Origin: Owenia fusiformis
Lineage: Eukaryota; Annelida; Polychaeta; Sabellida; Oweniidae
Assembly: GCA_903813345.2 (NCBI GenBank)
Contig: CAIIXF020000007.1
Coordinates: 15,544,714 to 15,608,713 of the forward strand
Length of the DNA: 64,000 nt
Reading direction: 5' to 3'
The notes beneath the pieces were generated by a model that ran no database searches, was not told the origin of the DNA, and saw nothing but the letters and a program-made list of their open reading frames with translations. Positions 42,301 through 54,300 of this stretch are shown piece by piece. A program made the position numbers and the translations under genes. How positions within the stretch are numbered: the first letter of the stretch is position 1; each line of letters opens with the position of its first letter.

Positions 42301-45300
42301 TGCTTTCCCATCAGAACAGTTTAATTGTTCCAGACTACAACATAACATATTCCTCTATTCTCTATCTGAGAGGGTCACTGATATGGAAATGAGGTTCTTA
42401 AGTCAGATATTGTTTAAAGTAGGTGGTATAGAAGCCAGGTACCATCAATCCCTGAGACACTCTTGTGTGTTGTAGATAGTAATATTTAATAAACAACAAA
42501 AGCTTGCCTTGAACTTAATGACCTGTTTTATATTGATACATTTATAGCACATAAATATTATTGTTTATACTATATTGAGTGCAATTGTTTGATAGTAATG
42601 CACTTGTTTGTTAAATTGCAGGTACAAAGATCGCAAGCTAATACACGATGGTCATCATTATAACATATCTTTTGATGCTGATACACAGTGCCACCTATTG
42701 GTCATTGAGGAAGCGATGTATGAGGATAATGGCTGGTTTATGTGCCGTGCATCAAATGAGGCGGGCACGGAAAGTTCCGAAGCTAGGCTAACAGTAGATT
42801 TCCCAGGTGAAGAAATTACCCTGAGCCTATCAGTCCCTTGTCCATATATCTTACCCTGGAAGGGTGTGCCATAATATAATTTAGTTTTTGACTTACTCTG
42901 ATAGTTTGGGCGGAGGCAAGTTTGTCACCGATAAAACACTTGACTCAGCTAAATGACAATGTTTTTTTAAATACTTTGGAACGAGCCAGTTCTCGAGTTT
43001 ATCTCATTGTGCCACTTACGGAATTATTATAAAGAGATTACAAGATATTATATGAGATTTCAAATGATTAATCTGACTGTCTAAACACAGTTCTGATAAA
43101 TAGCTTTATTTAGATTTTCAAGTGTTGTCCAATTCATAACACTGGAGAAAGGTGTATTTATGAGTGGCCCAACTACATGTATTATTCTTAATACATCTTA
43201 TATTTACTATAATATGGACAGTTTACAAGTGTCATCAGTGCAAGTGAATTATTATTATAGAGGATTGCCTTTGTAAGTTACATAATTAGTAATTTAAAGG
43301 AATAGTGAGAAATGTCCGCGATGAAACCTAGAGGTCAAGAACTCTATAACTTTTTAAATTTCATTTTGGAACATTATTAGTTATTACTAATTGATAATCA
43401 TTGGTTTTACTGGATATAAATACAAAATGTGATTTTCAAGTTGAAATTACTAATAAATGTATGCTGAATTTGAAAGAAAAGTACTGATGGCAGATGCTTT
43501 TTAAATTATGGATATGATTATACATGTGCAGGAGATAAATAACAAGATGTAAATGTGTCTTTAGGTTCTGAATGGACTGAAAGATTCTACAGCAGGAGAT
43601 GCTCTGATACAACTTCTCAAAGTAGCTTAGATAGGATCAGCTTCAGCAATCATAGCAGGTCTCAGTTTCACTATGCCACCTGTCCCACCTTCACAACCAA
43701 ACTACGGAGCAAGCGCGTTGAGGTTGGGATGAGCGTGACATTGAGTTGTTCAGCAACTGGAACACCGATGCCATCTATTCGGTGGTTCAAGGATGGTGAA
43801 ATGATTACTACTGGAGGAAGATTTATTGTAAAGGTAAGGTGTTAATATTAACTCATTTATTGGGGTGTTGAGTCTTTCTCCTCGGCTAGATTTTTTCAAG
43901 CCTTGACCTTTTGTACCTCTAAGGAAAGGGATTGCAAGGCCTGAAATATAGGTCAAGACCACAAATTATTTAAAACATATTGTCATACTGTTATCAATAC
44001 TATTGATAATATTGCTGATAGGTTTTTTCACTGTCACATACTCTATTGATATATTGAACTTCCTATCATATGGTTGAAAATTAACTTTTGAAACTTTGAC
44101 ATTGAAAGTAGTTGGTATCCAATACATAAATCATACTAAAATAGATAGCGTTAAATCAGTTGGACTTTTTTCATTCATGATATTTTGCAATATCTTTTTA
44201 TTGGATTTTATAACTACCACCATGGGCTTTTAACAAGAGAATTCCCATTGACTACAAAAAGAGGGTATCCTTCAAAATCAGTGTGTAAAGAGCAGATTTT
44301 GGAAGGGAGGTGTTTAGCCAACCTGTGGATGACCAAAATGTTGGGACAAAATTGCTGCCCAGTATTTGAAAACAATAATATCCTCTGTCCCCCCTGGTTA
44401 TTTCCCGATTTCATGTAATGTGTTAATTAGATAAATTAAATATGATTTTTTTGATAATATGGACCCAAAAGTAAACATAACATAAATGTATCAATCGTAA
44501 AACTCTTTTCACATGTATACACAAGAGTTCTACCTATGTAGTTCACCTTTGAAACAATCAATTGACAATTATTTCAACAATCAATTTAGAATGTAGTGTT
44601 AAAATAAATTGATTAAGTAGCTATATCTCTTCAATGGTACTATGCAACTTGATACAACTTGACTCTGTAAACATTCAACAGTTAGAAAGAGATGTGTAAG
44701 CCCTTCATAGACATTTCATTGTCTAGTTGTGTTTTGGTCCAACTTGGACAAGGAGGGAGGAGACATTTTCAAATTTTATTGAAGTGAAGCACTGTATTAG
44801 TCTAATTCAATATATTACAAGGGTCTTTCGATCATTGAATGCTTTCACTAAACTCTATATTTTGACCTGACCCCTTAACAATCAAAACAGCACAATTTCA
44901 ACATCAAAGAGTTTATTCTATTTGATCTTGAAATTTGTAGTCAGTGTACGTGTATACATGGACTTGCAGTATTATACATGTTCTTGAAACATGAAAAATG
45001 TCACACAACTTTATTATTCCTTGAGATTTATAGATTCTGTAGTATAACAATACAGCAAATACATGCAAATGCGATACAAAACAATTGCATTTCATGAATC
45101 TTAATATATGAAATGTGCTTAAGTATATACATAAGTATAGCATTTTGAAATTGATTGATCTGAATATTTTGTCAAGATGTTATTAAGGAGCTTTCAAAAC
45201 GATGTTATATTAAAGTTAAGTGTTGTCTCTACCATGTTCACATATCTCAGTCGTTGGAATGGAGGTGTCATCATGCGCAAAAAGGAATTCCGATCGACGG

Positions 45301-48300
45301 AACATTCATTTGAACAAGCATTGAGAAGTCTAAGTAAACAATAAGAAAGTGTGAATGTTAGGGTGACCCACCCGATGTTGAGATAACAGATGTCGGCGTC
45401 ATATAAAATAACTGTAAATTAGAGATAATTGACACTCATGGAGATTGTGTAATTATATATATGGTCGTCTTGAATTTATAAAATCATAAAAAATTAATTT
45501 TGGATAATAGAGATATGAATGGAGTTCCAGTTTTCAATAGGTAATATTCTGTTAAGTGTTAATAGATAGTTTTGAAGAAGTTAGTGACGCATTTTGGTTA
45601 GATTTATGCTAAGATTTATGAAGCGACCTTTAATTGAGATAACAGTCGAGAATATATATTGCAATAGTTAGACACTAGTCTTAATCACCAATATGCCTAA
45701 GGCTAACCGTAAACTTAAAAAATTGTACTCAGATTCAGTTATTCTTGCTACCGATGAAACACCGGGAGACCTTGGCGAAATACTTACATATTTGTCAGTG
45801 ATTACATCGAAACTATTGAGATTTGAAAGTAGATTGGAAAAATTGAATCACTTGGAGGCAACAAAAAGTATTTTAGTTGCATCATCTGGAGTTTCTTGCA
45901 ACACATCATCCCTTAGCAGAGGTCAGGTTCAAGATGCTGTCTCTTTGATAACATTAATGAAAAAGGATATCGAAGAAACAGATGGAAAAATATCAAAGTT
46001 AGAGTTCAAAATTCGTGATCTCGAAACGGAAAGAAGAGCAAGTTTAACAAAGCAAAATATTCAATTCATTTTGGACAAAACTGAATTTGAAACCTTAAGG
46101 AAGGAAAATCAAACACTTAAGGAAGACAATGAGTTTCAGGAAATTGAAATCAGTAGTCTGAGAAAAAGTATAGAAGCCATTGAAGCTTCCCTTCAAAGGA
46201 GAAACAGCCAGCTTTTAAAGCTACAATCACATGTCAAAGTCCTGGAATCTGAATTAGAGGCTAAAGAAACTGAAGTAATATTCCTTCAGGATGATGCTAC
46301 CAATCTGCGACATAAATGTGAAGCTCAGTTGGGAACAGCCCAGACCTTACATGCTGTAAACAAGGAGCTGAAAATACAACTACAAAACAAGGAAAGAGAA
46401 CTAGAATCGTACATCCATGAATTTGAAGAAATGGAAAAGTACTACAATTTAGAGGTGGATGAGTTGAATAAACTCACTGATGAACTAGATGTTGAACTGG
46501 AGAAAAAGAATATTGAGATTGGACATATGAGAAATGAACTGAAGTCTGCAAAAATGTCAAAATCAATGAATTATTTTCAGTCAGTATTGGAGGATTCAGG
46601 AGATTGTTCGGAAAAAAGTCTAAAGGATTTAAAGGATTGTAGATCCAATGATTTGGACAAAGTTGTTTCCATGATGATTGAGGGTGAGTCTTGTCATTTT
46701 CCTGTTGATAATGTTAACAGTAACAAAGTAGACTATGATAATAATAACACTACTGCCAATAATGTAGACATGAGAGATGATGATCCGAAAGAGGGGCTGC
46801 CCATAGCACAAGTTAATAATGCTGATGTCTTATCAAGTGAGACAGATCAAATAGAGTCAACATTCACAATATCATTTACTGCCTCTACACAAGATGTTGA
46901 TGAAGATGATCCTGATGCTGATAGTGCTCAGAGCAATGCTCCTGACAAAGTTGATGATGACAAAGCTAACAAGGCTGCAGCATTTACTGTACAATGGGAT
47001 GCCACAACACAGGATGATGACAATGATAACACATTTGTAGTTAACATGAACTCTGGTCATGTTGACGGTGATGAAATGTGTCACGCCAGTGATGAGAGTA
47101 ACTCTGGTGAAGTAACTTTTACATTTAATTTTGAAATTCCTAATCAGGAAGAAGTAACAGGCAATGCAGAAGGAAATGATGGAAAAGTGAATTGTGATGC
47201 CAGTCTGAATGAGTCTAATGAAGTTACATTCACATTGAACATTGATGCTCCTAGTCAGGAAGAAATAGAAGATGAGGAAGATAATGATGATGACAATGAT
47301 GTGTTCTTTGATATCAATGACCCCAAGTATGATTACTCCAGTGAGTTCAGTGGCTATGATGATGATGGTGTACTCTGGACTCCTAACATCTACAGAGTAC
47401 ACAGGTCTTCCTATGCCATGTCTAGTAATTGGGGCTCAATTTCTGACCTCAATACAATTACAGAGGAGGGCCATGACACAGTTGCCACTACGCCAAATGC
47501 CAACCCCAGTAAAAGTGATAGCTCAGATCAGCTCTGTGGGTTTTCTATGAATGAAAGCATTAATGAAGCTGATGAATCAGAAGATGAAACAGGAAGGTCA
47601 ACACCCAAAGAAGATGTTGGATGTGTTAAACTTGAGATCAGCACATCAATTGAGTCCTTGGATATTGGAATAGTTGTAAAATCTGAGGGAATGGAAAAGG
47701 ATGAAGAAGAGGCCCCCTATATTCCCCTTAAAAGAGCCTCTAAGGAGGGTAACTTTGATAATCTATCCAATGAGAACAATGTTCAAAATAATGATACACC
47801 GGAGGTAGAGGGACTAATCAATGAAGGAAAGAGGGATGAACACTCAACATTGAGGAAAATAAAGCCAGTGGATAACCTTGCTGCAGGGGATGACCTAATT
47901 GAACTGGTAACACTCCCACATGATGTCACTCCAAATACATCTAGAAAAAGGAAACGGGGTAGCATCATATCTCCAGATGTTGAAACAGTTGATCTGAAGG
48001 ATCTTATAGAGGATTTTAATAAGAGGATTTCAAGAGAGGAAGAAGGTGATGAGAGAACAAGAGGACTTAGTGGTAATCTCGTATGGGATATTGAAGAGGA
48101 AAGTGGGGTGGATAGCACATTTGAAAAAGATAATGAAAGCAAAGAGAACCTAACCTCAGGAATAGATGATGATAGTGTAGATTCACCTAGAGAAATTGTA
48201 AAATTCTTCATACAAGAGAAGGATGAAGAAAGTGATTTGGATAGCACTGTACAGAAAGATAATAAAATCAAAGAGAATGTAGCATCTGGAACAGAAGACA

Positions 48301-51300
48301 GTAGTACAGATTCACCAAAAGTAGATGTAAAGTTCTTTTTACAAGATGAGGAAGATTCTGATGAATCTGTAGCTGAAACGTTCTATGTGAAAACTCAGCC
48401 CTTCACAGACAATAATGCAATAGAAAGTGGTAACACACATACCATCCTGGACACATGCACGGATGATGAAGTATTCGCACACTCAGACAGTAGTTATGTT
48501 GAAGAGGGCAAGCATCAGACTAGTCCATATGGAAAGTGGAAACAACGTAAGGTCTCAGTATCAAGGAGGCTGGATTACTTGAGTCCACAGGAGTATGAGT
48601 TCACGAAGAAAATAGAGACATTTATTGATAAATTTGGAAATAAAGTAGAAAATAAAAATGTTGCACCAGAGAGGCGTATAAGTCTTGTCATTGGACATGA
48701 TCATTTTACATATGATACAAGACACCAGCCTAAACAAGAGGAAGTAAAAGTACCCAAACCTGGGCACTTAGTACTGCATAGAGAAATAAGACAGGTAAGT
48801 GGTTCGTTCCCTTACATTCAAAATAAGATATTTTTGTGCTTCGTAGTCTATTTTGTTGCATTTATTTTGACAGGATTACCTCAAGTGGTAAGTCAAATCC
48901 TGTCTGGCCCCTTATGTTCTCCACCTCTATGATGCAACAGAGAGGGAGGGAGGGAGGGAGGGAGGGAGGCCAAAGGAATGTGTGTGAGAGAGATGCTATG
49001 AATATTACCCTGGGATTCCCTTAATATACTACCACTTTTATGATTGTGAGAAATAATTGTTGAAAATTAAATTTTAATCGATTCTATTTATGAAGATGAA
49101 GTGTATTCAAACATATATTGAGATGACATTTTTTACGATTATATTTTTATCTCAAGGTCATCCAAATATAGTGATCCAATTATGTTCTTTAGTGACATGA
49201 TTGAGGACCATTCTATTATCTTAACATGTGTTTTAACCATCTAGCTATGAACCTTTCAAAAGAAAACAATTAGGAAATTATAACTACAATGCATGTATTA
49301 AGCAACAAAATCCATGTATAACAATTGTTTTCTGTGGGTACTTTCATTCAATGGTTTGTGAATTTGAGAAAAAATTAACTTCTGTTACAAGGTTAATATA
49401 AATTTAATAGCCCTTACAGGTGATTTTTATGGTTTAAAATAATAGGGTTAAAGTTTGACAATGATGACTGGACTATGAATTAGATATGATATGTATGTAA
49501 AACAATACACACCTATAAAAAATAATATAGCTGAATGTATAGGAAGATAGAGAGTTATATTATGGATTATCGAACTACCATATATCTATTTTGACTTTTG
49601 GGATATGTTTTAAGGTAGACCTTCAAAGAGAGAGATTTTTAGAATTGTAGTTATACCTCGCCATGTTCAAAATGGGTATATTACCTTATCTTTGTAAAGT
49701 ATCCTTGTTACATCTTTCAAATGAGAAGTTAATATAATATTGGGGAAATGTTGTTCAGAAACTTGGAGAAGGATTTTGGAATATCGAAAATCTGATTTTT
49801 TAAATTTAGATATCTGTTTTTCCTGGAGTTGGCATTTTAACCTTTGATCAGATTTTCAAAAAGTGGATGATGTAATGATACTTTCCCAAAAAGTACTTTG
49901 CTTTATTTTGAACCAGGAAATAACATGGCTGGGTATAGCAATTCTTTATAAAATGTGAATTAGGACATTAGCCTTGTGCAGAAAATGGTTTTCACAAAGT
50001 ATGTTATGGTAAGTCCATTGTTATTTTGAAAATTGATTTAATGAATGGAATTTAATGGGAAGTGACATTGCTTCAGATTTAATAATGCATAATCCATGTA
50101 AATACATGTAAGGTTGATTGCTAAATAGCATGTGCTATAATCTGATCATGTGACTTTAATGTATGTAAACATACCTGTAGAAATGTACACAAAGGTCACA
50201 GGTTACTGTACATTAGCCACCTTGAGGAATGGCCATAAAGTTTAAATCAAATATTGTATTCCTACTGGATTTTTATACAACATGGAGAGTGAGAAGGAGA
50301 GAAGCTTCCATTATAAGATATTCAGGAAGTATTGTAGAAGTGAAAGACAGGTAAGTACATTGGAGATAAGTGTAGATACAGTGCCACCTGCAAATAAGAT
50401 GTACCTGTACTTGTATTAGCTGTGAGGATTTCCGATGTTAAAAATCTTAGAATTTACAAGTAGAGGCCTTTTTGACACATAACTGTGACATCAGTAGTTG
50501 AGAGTACACATGTAAATCACAGATCTATCACAGCTGATCACATTATTTTCATTTCATAAAACGGATTAAAATTGACACAATGGATGCTAGAAAGAAAAAT
50601 GAACTTCCTAATTAATTAATGATCTATATGTAATACAGGCTACCTGACTGGAGAGATAAGCTGGTTTCAAGTTTTCAAATCAGTGTATTCCTTCGTGAGA
50701 CCTTTGATCAGTCAACATGTCTATAAATTAGTCATGGAAAAATCTGAGAGTCTAATATCAGTGTTAGATTTGATGATAGGATATCCATGTCAACATTTTT
50801 TCTCAAATGTAAAAAATCATAATTTTTCATTTTAAGAACGGTGTATTTTTAAATCTAGAACCTTGTAACTCAGTTATTGAGGCTCTTAACAATATACAAT
50901 TTTGATGCTTACTTAAGGTCTTAATAACTCCAAAAGTAGGTTTTTGATGCTTATATAAGGAGCTATAAGGCCTTAATAACTCCAAATGGGAGTTTGCAAT
51001 GGAATATATGCCAGCTATTATTTACCTGTACTGGGTTTTAGGGGAAATATTAGGGGGTAGGATATCCAGTGAATATGTTATTTGTCTAATTTCATGTTTG
51101 TCTTTTGCAAAAGTTAAAGTATTCACATAACATCACAAATATCAAGTGTCTCCAAATTGCTACTCTGAGTGTTATTTTTAAATCTTGTTATTTTTATTTT
51201 ATACATTGTTGTTATTTTTAGATTATATTGTCATTTTTAGTAAGAATGATTCAGTCATAGGTTTAGTATTTGTAGGTATCCTGTTTCCTAATTGATAGGG

Positions 51301-54300
51301 TGGTATTCTGTCCAATGGATCTATGAATAACAATGTCATACTTTGTACAGATTAAAACATTTCATGGATCATGATGTAATATATAGTTTGCACAAAAACA
51401 AGAATGAAAACCTCCATTGTTAAGTTCACAAGTGAGTCAAAACTTTAGGTTGCTCTTCAAGTAATTGATTGTCACAATAAAATGATAAAGTTGTAATAGT
51501 TAACACTGCCCTATAGCCAACAGTCAATTCCGAGACACTGCATGGGAGTTTTTTTGTTTTAAACTTATTAACTATTTTATTGGTTATGTCCTGTCCCATC
51601 CCGAAATGGATAATTCCCATCCCGTCCCGTCCCAAAATATTTTTGTCCCATGACATCCCTAGCCAACACCAAAGAAGGGTGATCAACATATTAAATGTCA
51701 TGGTCTTATCTATTGAGGAAGCACAAAATGCAACATAAAAAGGAAATCAATTGAGAATTATAATATCTGTATAGGTTATAGGTAGTATATTGCTATATGA
51801 TGAGCCCAAGTGATATCCCCTATTTAGAGGTTATACCTAGGGGACAAAAGTGTATCTAGTTTATCCAGTTGGATGATCCTGAGGAACATATCAGTAGTTT
51901 ATTAATATGCATGTACATGAAGCAAATTGTTAATGTTAATTTAATTGTTAAATTGTTTGTACTAATGCTAATATACTGTAATCTGATTCCAGAACAAGTA
52001 TGGCCTGTTGTCACTAGAGATCAGCCCAGTGAAGAAGGTAGATACAGGCCACTATACTGTCACTGCACACAATAGTGAGGGAGAAGCCACATGTACAGCT
52101 GAAATAGATGTTGATGGTTAGCAACCTTTCTCTATTCTGTTATTAAATCCCCTGTTCTTTGTTCATTGAAAAACTGATGAATTTGTATAAATGATGTCAT
52201 ATTAATAGCTTGGTGATTACAATAAAGGCACGTGAAAATTCAGAGGGAGCTGTCAAGTCAAACACTACAATGAGTCCCGAAATGGGTCGGGCAAGTCAAA
52301 AGCTTAGTGGGTGATTACAATAGATTACCCCATGCTAGCTAAAAAGGATATTTGTGATGGCATTCAAGTTCAAATATTCAAGAATTTAGAGCTATTGCTC
52401 CTTTTTTCAGATTTTATACCTTGTACCTTAGCTTTACAAAACCAGGAATTTTGTACCCCTCCCCTGCATGATTACTAAAAGAATGCTGAAAAAATAAAAG
52501 TTCTATAATATTGAGCATGTTTGTTGATTGCAGACAGCAAAGTTGTTGATGAATGTGACTATGAAAGACCAGAGTTCCTATCCAGGATACGTCATACTAT
52601 CGCAGATGAGGGCACCCGGGCTGTCTTTGAGTGCCAAGTTATTGGACACCCAATGCCTGATTTTACATGGCAAAGGGATACTTTTGAACTCTTTCCTGAT
52701 GAGAATTTACAAATGACCTCTAATCCCCGTGGTTACGCCAAACTTGTTGTACGTGAGTGTGCTAGTACTGATGCCGGCATGTACTCTTGTATTGCTCATA
52801 GTATTGCAGGTCGGACAAAATGTTCAGCATCCCTTAGAGTTCTTGGTAAGAATTTTTGCCTATTCTATAACATTTACAATTGCATTAAGTGTATAATTCA
52901 CAAAGTATGTAAAAAAGTTAGAGGTTAATTATGGATAACAAAGCATTGAGTAATGATTGACCTAATGTTCATACATTTTGTATATTTAGTATTATTCTCA
53001 AACTCAAGTTATCTCTGTTAGACTATCTCGCTTTGTTGATGAAAAAGTTGGCACAAAACACATTGTTGTTTCATCCCAAATTATTTTTGTTTCTCATTTT
53101 GGTTAGCAAAATTGCATGAAATTACTTAGATGGACTATTTCTTCTACTAATCATCAATTATCTGCTTTTTTGTAGAGAAATCAGGCTACACAGGTAAAGG
53201 AATGGTAATGAAAGGCAATCGGGAATCTCTAAGCTTTTCCAGACGTCCTCTGGACTCCAGCTATTCTAGTCACTCTTACAGTAATAGATCCCATGAATCC
53301 ACCCCCGAGCGAAATGACACCACAGCACGAACACACAGATCCACTGAATCTACCCCCGAGCGAAATGACATCACAGCACGAACCCACAGATCCACTGAAT
53401 CTTCCCCCGAGCATATGGACGTCACAAGACCATTACGGGAAATACAACACAGCAATCTCAGTCATCAAAACTATGAAATGAAATCTGAATCACAAAAACC
53501 TACTGCGCCAATGTTTGCTCAAATGTTACCAGAGACTTTCGAGGCTAAGGAAGGAGAGAATGTTATGCTTAGTGTTCGTATACATGGTGACCCACTTCCT
53601 TCAGGTAATGCTTATAACCAGTGGTTGACATTCCCTAGTCAATCTAGCCCTGGGTCTAGTATAAGGAACCCCCTCCCAAGACAGGTGTATGCAATTGAGG
53701 GCCAGGCGCTACTTCTAAGTGTAAGGGTCCTTGGGGGACCTTATCACAAAGGTGAGTCAATGTAAATTCACTTGTCTTTTTATATTACAATACTTGACAT
53801 TTGATATTACATTATTTTATCATTTTTCATTTCGTTATGACAGTCCACAAATGCAAAGCATACAATTTACAGTGCAGTATTTGTCAGTTTACATGTATAT
53901 TCCAATATTTGTCCGTTTATATTGCAATATTTGTCAGTTTTCAATCCAGGATACAAATACAAAATATGAGGTTTTACATTGCAATATTTGTCTGTGTACA
54001 TTGAAATGCTTGTCAGTTTACATTGCAATATTTATCGGTGTAAATTGTAATAGTTTTCAGTTTATATTGCAATATTTGTCAGTTTATTGCAAAACTTGCC
54101 AAATCTTGTCATCCATGTTACATTATATGACAGTTAACAATATAATACAACAGATTGATAACAGTGAATATATACATCTCTCTTTTACATCACAATACTT
54201 GTCTGTTTTCATCACAATATTCTGCCTCTAACACAGCTGTCTCTATTCAACATGCTCATGATCATGTATACAGGTACAGCATATCTATTTGAATTCTTAA

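Noticed and set aside
46872-47402. Minus-strand frame of 176 codons, rich in Ile, Thr and Val
   Set aside because: Antisense of the Asp/Asn-rich codons (GAT, AAT) of the acidic exon, which read as Ile codons in reverse. The same holds for 47783-48271.
45693-48794. The acidic exon as an ordinary internal titin exon between exons 21 and 22
   Set aside because: An in-frame TAG at 45669 and no pyrimidine-rich acceptor near the ATG argue against splicing from exon 21, and it would put over 1,000 residues inside an Ig fold.
45693-48794. The acidic exon as a retrotransposon ORF1 protein
   Set aside because: No zinc knuckle, RRM or adjoining reverse transcriptase, no terminal repeats or target duplication, and the frame ends in a consensus splice donor.
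51426-51701. Minus-strand frame of 91 codons
   Set aside because: Driven by a C-rich repeat-like stretch (CCCGTCCCGTCCC); no domain or splice support.
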